Part shown: positions 35,667 through 45,473 of the stretch, piece after piece | Numbering within the stretch: the stretch's first letter is position 1 | How the letters are laid out: each line of letters starts with the position of its first letter | Assembly (NCBI RefSeq): GCF_000196115.1 | Contig: NC_005027.1 | Coordinates: 3,534,001 to 3,598,000 of the forward strand | Direction of reading: 5' to 3' | Length of the DNA: 64,000 nt | Source: Rhodopirellula baltica SH 1 | Lineage (GTDB): Bacteria > Planctomycetota > Planctomycetia > Pirellulales > Pirellulaceae | Translations under genes and position numbers: made by a program | Notes under the pieces: model-generated | The model's input: the letters and a program-made list of their open reading frames with translations, nothing else | What the model was told of the DNA's origin: nothing | The model's database searches: none

Positions 35667-36638
35667 TCACGAAAGCTGATTCGCGATTCGGTTGCCGAGC
35701 GATTGCATGGCAGTGACGCCAGTTTCGAACTGGCCGGCAAAGTGGATGAACCCGTGCAACATGTCCGACGCGTTTTCGCGCGTCACATCGCCACCGGATG
35801 CTTCGATCTTGTCCGCGAGAGCCAACCCTTCGTCACGCAAGACATCGTAGCCGGCAACCAATACGTGAGCCGGCGGGAAATCACTGAAGTCCGCTTTCAT
35901 CAGATCGGCCAGCGGGTCGGCATCGCTCACGCGATCGACACCGAAGAAGTCTTCCCCGGCCCGACCAAAGTAGTTTCCCCAAAACCACTGCATCGTCCGT
36001 TTGGTCAGTCCAAACCCACTCTCGAATTCACGATACGACTCGGAGTCAAAGGCGGGTGACACCACCGGATACACCAACACCGCATACTTCACCGCGACAT
36101 CCGGATCATCTTTCGCCAACAACGCCACGGCGGCGGCCAAGTTGCCACCCGCACTGTCGCCCATGACCGCCAAGCGACTCGCGTCGAGCCCCCATGAAAT
36201 CCCATTCTTTGCAACCGCTTTGGTCGCAACGAAACAGTCATGAACGGGACCGGGAAATGGCGACTCGGGCGACCGCCGATATTCCACCGACACCACGGCA
36301 GCCCGCGAAGCCGCCGCGAGACGACGACAAGTTGTGTCGTGTGATTCAACATCGCCCAACACCCAGCCACCGCCGTGAAAGAACATCACCACCGGAGCAA
36401 GTTCCGAAACGTCATCAGGCCGATAGATCCGTACCGGGATTCTTGAAACTTGCCCGTCGCAATTCTGTTCTTCCACGACTTGATCCTCGACCGATGCCAT
36501 CGCGGGCCCCGCACCGAAGTTATCGACCAATGCAGAGAATCCACGCCGAGCCTTTGCAACGCCAAGGTCTTCCCACCGTGGTGGTTGAAGTTCCCGCAGC
36601 AAAGCCACGAACGTTTGAGCTTGAGGATGGAGAGTCAT
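35667..36638 (-). CDS. Alpha/beta-hydrolase esterase, HSL family
   Basis: 323 residues, cytoplasmic. The oxyanion motif HGGGWVLGD (~residues 89-97) and nucleophile GDSAGGNLAAA place it in the hormone-sensitive-lipase-like carboxylesterases. The acid residue is in HVLVAGYDVLRDEG and the base histidine in DMLHGFIHFAG. Substrates are probably short-chain esters. It stands alone, divergent from deoC, which starts 277 bp away. Confidence 0.92.
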   Translation of the reverse strand: MTLHPQAQTFVALLRELQPPRWEDLGVAKARRGFSALVDNFGAGPAMASVEDQVVEEQNCDGQVSRIPVRIYRPDDVSELAPVVMFFHGGGWVLGDVESHDTTCRRLAAASRAAVVSVEYRRSPESPFPGPVHDCFVATKAVAKNGISWGLDASRLAVMGDSAGGNLAAAVALLAKDDPDVAVKYAVLVYPVVSPAFDSESYREFESGFGLTKRTMQWFWGNYFGRAGEDFFGVDRVSDADPLADLMKADFSDFPPAHVLVAGYDVLRDEGLALADKIEASGGDVTRENASDMLHGFIHFAGQFETGVTAMQSLGNRIANQLS

Positions 36639-36914
36639 CGATTGGTTCCAGGAAGTCAGACGAACGAACCTATCGTATCAATCGTCCTTTCGTTTGCACC
36701 CCAGGCTGCTGGAACGACTGGAGTGAAGCCGCGACGTTTCTGCCGATCATCTCTCGCGTCCCGGGCTTTCTTCGTGTCCTGGGTTTTCTACGTGTTCTGG
36801 GCTTTGATTGTGGATGCCGCGACGAGGCGGTAAGCTCTGGCAGTTTCGGCTTCGCTCTTGCGCGACACCCGACCTCCTGCCGCATCGCTATCGCTTCACG
36901 GAAACCTGCTCACC

Positions 36915-37640
36915 ATGGCTGACTATCAATATCACGACGTCTCCAAGATGATTGACCACTCGCTGCTTCCACCCACACTGACCGAAGCGGACTTGGATTC
37001 CGGCATCGATTTGGCAATCGCTTATGAAGTCGCCAGCGTTTGTATCTTGCCCTACTACTTGAAACGTTGTGCTGCGAAGCTCGCGGGCACCGGCGTGAAA
37101 GCGTCAACCACGATCGGTTTTCCTCATGGTGGTCACACCACCGCGATCAAGAAAGCCGAAGCCGAACAAGCCATCCAAGATGGCTGCGAAGAACTCGACT
37201 TCGTCGTCAACATCTCGCAAGTCCTGAGCGGCGGTTGGGACTACGTCCAAAATGAAATTGGCGAGGTCACCGAACTGACCCATGCGGCCGGACAAAAGAT
37301 CAAGGTGATCTTCGAGAACTGCTACCTGCAGGACGAACACAAGATTCGTCTGTGCGAGATCTGCACCGAGCTCAAAGTGGACTGGGTCAAAACATCGACT
37401 GGTTATGGAACTGGAGGCGCGACCATGGACGACCTGCGTCTGATGCGACAACACTCAGGCGAAAACGTCCAAGTCAAAGCTGCCGGTGGCGTCCGAGATC
37501 TCGCGACACTGCTGGAGGTCCGAGCCCTCGGAGCATCCCGTTGCGGTGCCAGCCGAACCGCCGAGATGCTGGGCGAAGCCCGAAAGCAACTTGGCATGCC
37601 CGCGATTGAAATCACCGCGACCGGCAGCTCCGGCTACTGA
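36915..37640 (+). CDS. deoC: Deoxyribose-phosphate aldolase
   Basis: Reversible cleavage of 2-deoxyribose-5-phosphate to acetaldehyde and glyceraldehyde-3-phosphate, in deoxynucleoside catabolism. 241 residues from the ATG at 36915 (MADYQYHDVSKMIDHSLLPP). The Schiff-base lysine is K159 in VDWVKTSTGYGTGGAT, with partner D95 in EELDFVVNISQV, and GVKASTTIGFPHGGH forms the first conserved block. The frame is open to 36858 but that extension is not conserved in character. Convergent with the SGNH hydrolase gene. Confidence 0.95.
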   Translation: MADYQYHDVSKMIDHSLLPPTLTEADLDSGIDLAIAYEVASVCILPYYLKRCAAKLAGTGVKASTTIGFPHGGHTTAIKKAEAEQAIQDGCEELDFVVNISQVLSGGWDYVQNEIGEVTELTHAAGQKIKVIFENCYLQDEHKIRLCEICTELKVDWVKTSTGYGTGGATMDDLRLMRQHSGENVQVKAAGGVRDLATLLEVRALGASRCGASRTAEMLGEARKQLGMPAIEITATGSSGY

Positions 37641-37667
37641 TCGTGATTGCACGAGCGATTTGATGAG

Positions 37668-39215
37668 TCAGCGTTGTTGCAGGTCTTCTTGCAGACTGGA
37701 TTGATCATCAGCCATTTCCGTCGCGAGCTGCCCAGCCCGGCCCATCGTCCACAGTCGTAAGCCTTCCAAACGCTGTTTGCCGCGAACATAGTAGTCCTGG
37801 TCAAGATTGCTCAGGTGTTCTTTGACGGCGTTCTCGTATCGCACCGAATTTTGCTCGGTAAGCTCCACCCAACCGAGCTTTTCAAACTGCTGTGCCAACG
37901 CGGCAGCGATCTTTTGATGTCCTACAATACTGGGATGCACATGATCGACAAAACGACTTGGGTCGGGAACTTGGTCGGCAATCAACACGCCACGAAAATC
38001 TCGTTCGTCCAGCAATGTTGGCGTATCAACCAGCGGAACCCGATATCGCTTGGCGATCTTCTTGGTCGCCTGAACGATCGCACTCGTTGCTCGCAATGGG
38101 CAAACATCATGATCACGAGCCGCAATCAGATATTGCCGTGCCCGCTCGCCGTCGCCTCGATCATAGAGAAGCCGCCCCAAGGCATAGTTCGCTCCCGCAT
38201 GGGATGGATCCATTGACAAGCATTCGCGAAGAGCATCGATGCGGCGAGGTGGGCTCTGATCCGAATCGCTGGCGATGGACCAAGCCGAACGAAAACGATT
38301 CTCTTCGTCCTCGGTCCAATCCGATCGCGTTTGTATCTTGAAGGGTGGCGTGTTGACCAAATCCGAAGCGGGAACGCACATGATCAAAGGCAAATCATTC
38401 TTCCGCGTTTGTTCGGCGATCTTTTCCAGCGTGGTGGCAAAATGCTTTTCGACACCACGTTGCCAAATGGGGTCACGCTGATAGCTGTTCAATCCACCAG
38501 GTTGATCCAAAATTGTTTCCACGCTCGCGGCCAACTCTGTCCGTTCGTAGGACGCTGCAAAAAGCGACTGCACCCAACGAACCGAATGCAGTTTAGAGCC
38601 GATGGCAGTCGACCAGCGACTGACCGCGCCCATGTCGCGAACGTGCGCATAGGTGCGATCCTCTAAGAATTCGTTGTGCCCGGTGTACAGCACAATCGCA
38701 TCGGGTTCGTACTCCACGACTTCGTCCAGGATCTTGGCCACTCGGTAACTGGCGTAGGAGGTTCCACCACAATTGATGACTTCGTATTCGAAATCACTGT
38801 CGGCTGATTCCAGCCACAAACGCAGCCAAGTCGAGAAAGCGGTTTCCGTCGCATACGGTCTGCCTTGAACAGTTGATCCGCCCAAAACGAACACCCGACG
38901 AGTTCCCGATGGTTTCTTGGCTGAGAACGATTCCGGCCGAAAGAAGTTGTATCGTTCCGGTGGAATCTCCCACCGATCTGAATCCTCGTTGAAGACGAAC
39001 AAGGGACGCAGCTGATTGAGCCCCACATACGGATCGTAGTCGATTGCTTGGGTGGCGGAATCATCCATGCCGCGCAGCCCTAACTCCAGTAACACAACCG
39101 GCAGGCAAGCAAGCAGCATCGCCATCAACCGCATCACCCAACGCCTGCGTCGGCTTCTGGAAGCACCAACATGCTCCGGTTCACAACCGTCGTCATTGGA
39201 AGGCTCGTAGTTCAA
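37668..39215 (-). CDS. Membrane-anchored SGNH/GDSL hydrolase
   Basis: 515 residues. One N-terminal membrane helix (~residues 27-48, VMRLMAMLLACLPVVLLELG) makes it a signal-anchored protein facing out of the cytoplasm. SGNH blocks: VFVLGGSTVQGRPYA (serine), NCGGTSYASYRV (glycine), YTGHNEFLED (Asn-type block) and DHVHPSIVGH (catalytic D-x-x-H). A region near residues 320-380 (REC...DPSHAGANYALGRLLYDRGD) resembles TPR. Such proteins are found in planctomycetes and may act on acylated polysaccharides; the substrate is unknown. Two 14-bp direct repeats lie 29-65 bp before its start. Confidence 0.85.
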   Translation of the reverse strand: MNYEPSNDDGCEPEHVGASRSRRRRWVMRLMAMLLACLPVVLLELGLRGMDDSATQAIDYDPYVGLNQLRPLFVFNEDSDRWEIPPERYNFFRPESFSAKKPSGTRRVFVLGGSTVQGRPYATETAFSTWLRLWLESADSDFEYEVINCGGTSYASYRVAKILDEVVEYEPDAIVLYTGHNEFLEDRTYAHVRDMGAVSRWSTAIGSKLHSVRWVQSLFAASYERTELAASVETILDQPGGLNSYQRDPIWQRGVEKHFATTLEKIAEQTRKNDLPLIMCVPASDLVNTPPFKIQTRSDWTEDEENRFRSAWSIASDSDQSPPRRIDALRECLSMDPSHAGANYALGRLLYDRGDGERARQYLIAARDHDVCPLRATSAIVQATKKIAKRYRVPLVDTPTLLDERDFRGVLIADQVPDPSRFVDHVHPSIVGHQKIAAALAQQFEKLGWVELTEQNSVRYENAVKEHLSNLDQDYYVRGKQRLEGLRLWTMGRAGQLATEMADDQSSLQEDLQQR

Positions 39216-39243
39216 CGAATTGCCCTGGTGAGGTTAATTGTTG

Positions 39244-39280
39244 GATTGTGTGAGGAAAAAGAGTGTGATTGTGTGAGGAA
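39244..39280. promoter_or_regulatory. Direct repeat, possible operator upstream of the SGNH gene
   Basis: GATTGTGTGAGGAA occurs at 39244-39257 and again exactly at 39267-39280, a 23-bp period close to two helical turns. It lies in the 256-bp divergent region between the SGNH hydrolase and the secreted propeller protein. A transcription-factor site is possible; no known consensus is matched. Confidence 0.4.
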
Positions 39281-39471
39281 GCCGGACAGTAACTTACAGT
39301 ACACGATCCACGATGGCTCTTCAAAACAGCGATCTCAGTGGGGGCATCCACCCCAGACGCAGACTTCGGTTGAACGACTGACGGAAGCAAGAGGTAAAAT
39401 GAATCCCCTCAACCGATCGATTTCGTCGAATTCTTCACTGAGACGTATCCCACTTTCTCTTGACAACCTCC

Positions 39472-42400
39472 ATGCAAAATGCAACTCGAGCGTCAGTGCT
39501 GACCCATCTTGGCTTCATCGCGGTTGTTGTCGTGTCTCATGGGTGCTTCCTGCCCGCTGCATATGGCCAAACGGCCGAGCAGGCGGCTTCACTCAACACC
39601 CCATCGGTCAATGGGGATCTCGATGCAGGAACCTCAACCTCCCCACTCGACAAACGCGTTCGAGAGTTACTAATCGGATCGGACCTGTTCGCCGACAACG
39701 TGCTGGAAATTCGAAGACTCGCATCACAGGTTCCTGCCGACGAACGCCTGGACTTCCTTTGTCGGTGGATTTTGCCTTCGCCGTCCCACGCGAACTTTCG
39801 TGTGTCAGGTGATTTACCTCCAACTAACCCATCACCGTCCGTTCGTCGTGAAGCCGCATTTGGAACGCACGATTCGTCGATCATCTCGCCTGTTTATGAC
39901 GCGTTGAAACTTGCGAAACAACAAGAAAAATTGGGGGAGTTACGCCAAAGAGTGTCGTCAATCGTTCCGCAGAGTTCGCGTGACGCTCAAGCACGCCAGG
40001 CGTTGTTGGCACTGATCGATTTGGAGCGAGGGAACCAGATTGACGCAGAAGAATCAATCGTCTTGCTTCACGAACTGACATCCACGGCGACAGAAAATTC
40101 ACTTGCAGATCTTTGGCCCGCCGTTCTGGTGGCCCACCGCGGGAACGCACAGTTCGCTCGCTCACGAGCATTGGGAGAATTGATTTCTTTTCTTCACCAA
40201 AACTGTGTCGCTCGCAATCGATCGGATCTTCCCAATTCATTCACCAGCCAAATCCGTGGAATCAGCGCCGAGTTCTTCGGTCGTGAATGGGAGTCCTCCG
40301 ATGAAGCCGTCCAAAGGATTTATGACTGGACGGCAGACTACCTGCAAGAGTGGATTCCAATTCGAGAAGCAACCGCATCGATGCGAGGAAATGGTGATGC
40401 CGTTGCCCAATGGATTCAAAACAGCTCCGGGGTGGTGGTTCACCGTGGAGGCAGCCACAACGAGTACCTGGCGTTTGCGACGCCTTTGCAAGGCAACTAC
40501 AGCGTTGAAGCGGATCTAGCAGCCAAAAAGCGTGGTCAAATCCTGTCAGCTGGTCGGTTCGATGGTCTTGGTCATCGAAACAACCACTATCGCAGCGGTG
40601 TATTGAGCTGGGGACTCGATAATATCGAATTGAACAAGCCTTTCGAGAAAATCGACGGCTGGATTCACTACCGCACGACAATCAACGACAACACTCAGAC
40701 AGTTCACTTGAATGGGCGGCAAATCCGAGAAGAATCAGTCGCAACCAATGCAGCACCGTGGTTGGCGATGCGCAGTTGGCATCAAGACAACGCGCATTTT
40801 CGGAACCTTCATATCGGAGGTGCCCCCGAGACCCCTGACAAAGTCTCATTGCTGACCTCGCGTGGACTATCGGGATGGACGGACTATTTTGGCGGCTCTC
40901 GTCCCGAATACAAAGGACGTTGGAAAAGCGTCGCCACCGCACGTGGGGAGACGATGATCGTTGATCCCAAACGCGAGGATTTGCCTCAGTCAAATTGCGA
41001 GAGTCTGCTTCGGTATTTCCGACCGCTAATGAGAGGTGATCGTGTGGAATATGACTTCTTCTATGATCCGGGAAAGGTCAGCGCGCACCCGGCACTGGAT
41101 CGCCTCGCCCTTCTGATCACCAGCGACGGCGTGGCCGAGCATTGGATCACCGATGGATGCTTTGACCGCAGTCAATTGCGTCCCGATAACATTGTCGTTC
41201 GATCAGACCACCAACGTCACCAAGGGACCGTCCCGCTGAGACCGTCGCAATGGAATCACATTCACTTGCAACTGGTTGACGCCAAGATCCAGCTATCATT
41301 GAACGAACAGCTCATCTACGAATGCCCCTTGGACAATGAAAGCGACCGCACATTCGGACTGTTTCACTTTGCCGACCGTGAAGAACTGAGAGCAAAAGGA
41401 TTAACACTACATGGCAACTGGCCCCAACAACTGTCCACGCCACAAACACTCGCGGATTCCATTCCCGATCAACTTCAATCCGATCTTGCCGGTTTGACTT
41501 CGGTTTTCACACACGATTTCCGAAACGAAGAGGACACGACTCGCTACTTCAACGCGAAAACCCTGCTAACAAGCGGCAATGCAGTTACAACGGAAGAAGG
41601 CTTGCGTCTATCGGCGGCTTCATTCGGACCATGGAAGCAGATTCGTACCTCTCCTCAATTCTCCTTGCGAGGAGACTTTGATGTCGTTGCGGAATTCAAC
41701 CACGCGATCGTTCCCGAGTCGGGCGACCTCGCTCATGTCGCCCTCATGATCTCGCTCGAGGATTCACTTTCTCCCAAACTGATGGCGTCGAGCGGATTCT
41801 CGAAGGATCACGGATTGCATCTGATGGGATCGATTCACCTCGAATATCCGGATGGAACGAGGACTTCTCTAACAGGACGAAGTTCTAGTGAGTCCACCTC
41901 TGGCAAGCTGAGAATCGCTCGGCGACAGGATGAAATCTTTTTCTTGTTTGCTGAGGCAGACAATGGTATCTGGCGATTGATTCATCAGGAAAAAGGTTCG
42001 ACCGGAAACGTTCCGCTGGGCGGCGTCAAACTCGCTTGCATTGTCAAAGGCAATGTGACCACGTCAACGACCTGGAACCAAGTTTCACTACGAGCCGAAG
42101 AGATGCTGGTGTCGTCATCGCCTGATCCCAAGCCGGTTCTTTCGGTGGTTCGACTCGACGGAACGGGACTGCGAGACTTGGCCGAGCCGACGGGAAGTAT
42201 GACAAGGGTCGGGTCGCCGGATTGGTCCCCCGATGGAAAACAAATCGCCTACAATCAGCACGCGGGTAGCACTCGGACAGCTCGGCTGATGCGCATCGAA
42301 GTATCAGGAGGTGTTCCGGTCGATCTGGGATTCGGATCAATGCCGACGTACTCACCCGATGGAAAACAGATTGCATTTTCGGCTGCTGGCCAAGGTGTTG

Positions 42401-42996
42401 GAATCATGGCCGCCGATGGCTCCAATCGCACGATACTCGATCCTCGCGGTTGGGGAATCCAGTGGTCTCCGCGCCCCAACCTGCTCACTTACAGCATTGG
42501 AGGCAACCTTTTTATCTGGGACCTGAACACGTCTTCCAGCAGACCCATTCTGCAAGGACCGTATGCAACTCGGTACAGCTACATCGACTGGAACATCAGC
42601 TGGTCACCCGACGGCGAACTGATTGCGATCAAGGGACGACGTCGCGACAACTCGGACGATGAAATTGCGGTTGTCACCGTGTCTGCTCCAAGTCGGCTTC
42701 GAGTCCTTGCGTCGCCTACAAAGATCGGCGGTGAGTTTAGCTGGTCATCTGATAGTCGCCATTTACTGTTCCCAATGTTGGACATCGAATCGGGACGGTC
42801 GCGGCTGCATTCAATTGACGTGGCTGCTTCGGGCTTGCCAAAAATATGGCCCAACCAACCAAGCGATCGACAGATTTTTGGAATTGATCTGTCGACCGAT
42901 GGAACATGGTTCGCATTCACCGCCGAACCCGAATCCCGCGTCGTCCCCTGGCGAAGACAGCCAGAATCCTCGCCTTACCAGGCTCCCGCACGCTGA
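39472..42996 (+). CDS. Large secreted protein: DUF1583-like with C-terminal WD40/TolB propeller
   Basis: 1174 residues from the ATG at 39472, with a signal peptide ending near SHGCFLPAAYGQ. The middle (residues ~300-800) has two or three jelly-roll-like segments (YSVEADLAAKKRGQILSAGR, WNHIHLQLVDAKIQLSLNEQ, FSLRGDFDVVAEFNHAIVPE) resembling planctomycete DUF1583. The end (~880-1170) carries TolB-like propeller repeats: PDWSPDGKQIAYNQ, PTYSPDGKQIAFSA, ISWSPDGELIAIKG, FSWSSDSRHLLFP. Likely exported to the periplasm or surface. Function is not established. It is divergent from the SGNH gene and followed by an IS701 insertion. Confidence 0.8.
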   Translation: MQNATRASVLTHLGFIAVVVVSHGCFLPAAYGQTAEQAASLNTPSVNGDLDAGTSTSPLDKRVRELLIGSDLFADNVLEIRRLASQVPADERLDFLCRWILPSPSHANFRVSGDLPPTNPSPSVRREAAFGTHDSSIISPVYDALKLAKQQEKLGELRQRVSSIVPQSSRDAQARQALLALIDLERGNQIDAEESIVLLHELTSTATENSLADLWPAVLVAHRGNAQFARSRALGELISFLHQNCVARNRSDLPNSFTSQIRGISAEFFGREWESSDEAVQRIYDWTADYLQEWIPIREATASMRGNGDAVAQWIQNSSGVVVHRGGSHNEYLAFATPLQGNYSVEADLAAKKRGQILSAGRFDGLGHRNNHYRSGVLSWGLDNIELNKPFEKIDGWIHYRTTINDNTQTVHLNGRQIREESVATNAAPWLAMRSWHQDNAHFRNLHIGGAPETPDKVSLLTSRGLSGWTDYFGGSRPEYKGRWKSVATARGETMIVDPKREDLPQSNCESLLRYFRPLMRGDRVEYDFFYDPGKVSAHPALDRLALLITSDGVAEHWITDGCFDRSQLRPDNIVVRSDHQRHQGTVPLRPSQWNHIHLQLVDAKIQLSLNEQLIYECPLDNESDRTFGLFHFADREELRAKGLTLHGNWPQQLSTPQTLADSIPDQLQSDLAGLTSVFTHDFRNEEDTTRYFNAKTLLTSGNAVTTEEGLRLSAASFGPWKQIRTSPQFSLRGDFDVVAEFNHAIVPESGDLAHVALMISLEDSLSPKLMASSGFSKDHGLHLMGSIHLEYPDGTRTSLTGRSSSESTSGKLRIARRQDEIFFLFAEADNGIWRLIHQEKGSTGNVPLGGVKLACIVKGNVTTSTTWNQVSLRAEEMLVSSSPDPKPVLSVVRLDGTGLRDLAEPTGSMTRVGSPDWSPDGKQIAYNQHAGSTRTARLMRIEVSGGVPVDLGFGSMPTYSPDGKQIAFSAAGQGVGIMAADGSNRTILDPRGWGIQWSPRPNLLTYSIGGNLFIWDLNTSSSRPILQGPYATRYSYIDWNISWSPDGELIAIKGRRRDNSDDEIAVVTVSAPSRLRVLASPTKIGGEFSWSSDSRHLLFPMLDIESGRSRLHSIDVAASGLPKIWPNQPSDRQIFGIDLSTDGTWFAFTAEPESRVVPWRRQPESSPYQAPAR

Positions 42997-43377
42997 AACA
43001 CTGCCGGTTGCTGCCACCTACCAAGCTTCACAATCAGAAGACTCATCGGTCAAGAAGATCGGCGATCGATTCAACGCGAAGACGCCACGCACCTACCAGC
43101 TCTCGATGAATAGCCTCAAGTTGACTGTAGCGTCTCATAGGCAGGTTGCGTGAAGTCGATCAACCACCGTCTGCCCCCGCTTCACGCGACATTCCTGCTA
43201 AAGGAGGGTGGAAGCAGATGGGTTCTTAAAATTCTTTAGATACCTACGACAAGCCACGGCACACGGAACTGGGCCGAGTTGCTCCTGTTGAACAAACGAA
43301 TCGTCAGTCGGCTGGGTATCTCTTAGCCGACTGTCGAGAGCCACCGTCCCCATCCGACGGAAATGTTTACGATCTAA
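42997..43377. other. Intergenic region before IS701
   Basis: 381 bp with no supported gene. Short plus-strand frames continue from the end of the upstream gene but show no domain. The 4-bp IS701 target site CTAA is at 43374-43377. Confidence 0.45.
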
Positions 43378-44920
43378 TACTACAGCGCTAAGTTTTGGGC
43401 CATCGGCATCGTGTGATGCTTTCGGGGTCGATGCCGAGTTCGGCGTATCTGTCGAGCTTCGTTTGCGTATGGCTGATGCGAGCCGCTACGTTGCGTGATT
43501 GATAGTAGTTGATCCGTGAGGCGACCTGATCAAGCAACATGCGACGACTCTCACGAGGGAGTGACCAGCTGACAACGATTGCGTCGACCGCGTCGCGAAT
43601 TTGCTGAATTGTCCACTCCGGATTTTTTTTCCCGCTCCTGCTGGCAGGTTTGCGAAAGAAACAGATAGCTCAACGACGTGATGATCAAGTGGCGTTTCAG
43701 ACCCAAGTATCGGCGCCCCTCGTAACAGTCTAAGCCGACCTCTTGTTTCTGATCCTCGAAACAACGTTCCACTCGCCATCGCTGAAACGCAACCTGTAGC
43801 AGCATCGCCATCGAAGCGAACTCGCTCGCGTTGCTGACGAAGAATTTCAGTTCGCCGTCAAGCACGTTTCTCGCGACCACCAACCACAGAGACAGCCCCG
43901 GTAGTCCGTCGCTGCCTTTGAGTGTGACGCGAACCCGCTTGGCTTCCCAGATGATGGGACCTTTCTCGCCGTCTTTGACGCGGTAGCGTTTCCAGCGTTT
44001 CGCTTTCATCGCTTCGCCGTGCCAGAACACTGTTTCAACACTTCGCGGCGAACTTTCCCCGCTCTTGACGCGGGGTGTCTTGCGACCTCGGCCGCGGCCG
44101 CCCTTGCGATAGGGCTGCTCGGTCACTTCGGGATGCTTCTCCCAAACCGAAAACGTTCGCGGCACTTCAAGCACAAACTTCTGATCGCGGTCGGCAAGAG
44201 CTTCCAGGAATCCAGGTTTACCGCCGTAGCCTTCGTCAGCGGTTAGCCAAGGATATTCAATCCCCTCCTCCTTACTGCGATCAAGCAATTCCAACGCGAT
44301 CTGCCACTTGGGGCGATAGACCATCTCATCGGGAATGCCGGCGGCGGCACAACGCTCGCGGTCGTTACTCCAGCTCTCGGGGAGGAACAGTTCACCATCG
44401 ACCATGCAGTGAAAGTCTTCGTTCGCCGCAGCCAGATGAACCGTGACGATACAGTTCTCCTGCTTGCCGACTTTGCCGCACCACTGTCGTTGCACGCCAG
44501 GCGTTTTGTCGCCCTTCTTGACGTCGCTGGTTTCGTCAATGATCGCGACAGTGTTCTTGTTGACATGCTCATCACGGACGATGTGGATCAGCCTCCTGCG
44601 AAGTCCATCTTCGTCCCACCGATGCTGGGCGATAAATTCCTGCAAGGTTCGCACCGGTGTACCGGCTTGCAACGCAATCGGCTCCACACTCTTGGCGTCC
44701 AGGTCGGAAAGTTGACCACGGACATAGGTCGTCAAATGAGCCCTCGTGTCGCTTCGTCGAAAACAATCGCCAAAGCGAGCCAAGTAAGCATTTAACCGAT
44801 CTTCGAGTTGTTCCAGTTCAGCGACATCCATGCCAAGCTCTCCGTGCAGCAAACAAAATCTCCAGCTGCTATTCTCAGCGAAAAGCCCGGCCCTCTACAA
44901 TACCAGCTAGCGCTGTAGTA
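43378..44920 (-). mobile_element. Complete IS701-family insertion sequence
   Basis: 1543 bp. Perfect 13-bp terminal inverted repeats TACTACAGCGCTA at 43378-43390 and 44908-44920. Both sides are flanked by CTAA (43374-43377, 44921-44924), a 4-bp target duplication matching the YTAR preference known for IS701. The transposase occupies the minus strand and its natural stop (TAG, 43388-43390) lies within the left repeat. Confidence 0.92.
43388..44831 (-). CDS. IS701-family transposase, frameshifted at an A8 tract
   Basis: Starts at the ATG at 44831 (MDVAELEQLEDRLNAYLARF) after a GGAGAG ribosome site. The core reads TVAIIDETSDVKKGDKTPGV, VQRQWCGKVGKQENCIVTVH, LTADEGYGGKPGFLEALADR and RWRVERCFEDQKQEVGLDCY. 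As written, the frame ends at 43551 with an unrelated tail. At the run of eight A (minus strand, about 43626-43633) reading one base further restores PEWTIQQIRDAVDAIVVSWS and ARISHTQTKLDRYAELGID down to 43388. The gene is therefore inactivated by a +1 A, or expressed through slippage at the tract. Confidence 0.85.
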
Positions 44921-44924
44921 CTAA

Positions 44925-45389
44925 AGTTGTCCGTAAAAAGCAAGTACGCCGATCGCTTGGTCGAGTTGGACGACAACATCGGGAAGATCACGGACACAAC
45001 CCGTAACTGGTATCCAGACAGCACGCTTGTCTTCAACCAACGTGGCGACACTGGTCGCCATGGCCGGAGGCGACGCGTCGGCGGCAGAGTGGGCACGGCG
45101 AGGACCACAAAAGTATGCAGCCACTGTCCCAGCGGTCTATGATCTTTGGCAGGATCCCCAAGAACGCTACGACCTGTTCATGAACAGCTTCACCGAGAAA
45201 ACGTGGATGATGGTTCTCTTCAATAAGGACACTTCAGATCTGATGAAGACCGATGAAGCCAACCCACCACGTAAACTTCAAAGTGAGACATACACCGGTC
45301 CAATGCAGATCGAACGATTCCGTAAGATCGACAGAATCAAATCGCTGCTGAAGAAGAAAGGCATCGACTTGAATGAACTGAAGGACTGA
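44925..45389 (+). pseudogene. Arylsulfatase remnant beside IS701
   Basis: Two pieces in different frames. The first (about 44933-45025) reads KYADRLVELDDNIGKITDTT, a central arylsulfatase segment. The second (frame open from 45027 to a stop at 45389) ends in PAVYDLWQDPQERYDLFMNS, FTEKTWMM, PPRKLQSETYTGPM, which is a typical arylsulfatase C-terminus. The N-terminal half with the C-x-P-x-R motif is absent, and material between the pieces seems deleted. The IS701 element abuts the broken end. Terminated by a good hairpin. Confidence 0.8.
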
Positions 45390-45405
45390 TCCCCTTTGAC
45401 AGGGC

Positions 45406-45437
45406 GTGGCGAGAAGTGATTCTCGCCACACCGTTTT
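45406..45437 (+). terminator. Rho-independent terminator after the sulfatase remnant
   Basis: GTGGCGAGAA (45406-45415) and TTCTCGCCAC (45420-45429) form a perfect 10-bp stem with a GTGA loop; five T follow at 45433-45437. Confidence 0.85.
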
Positions 45438-45473
45438 TGATGCGTGCTCTCAAACTCGTCATGATGAAAACCC

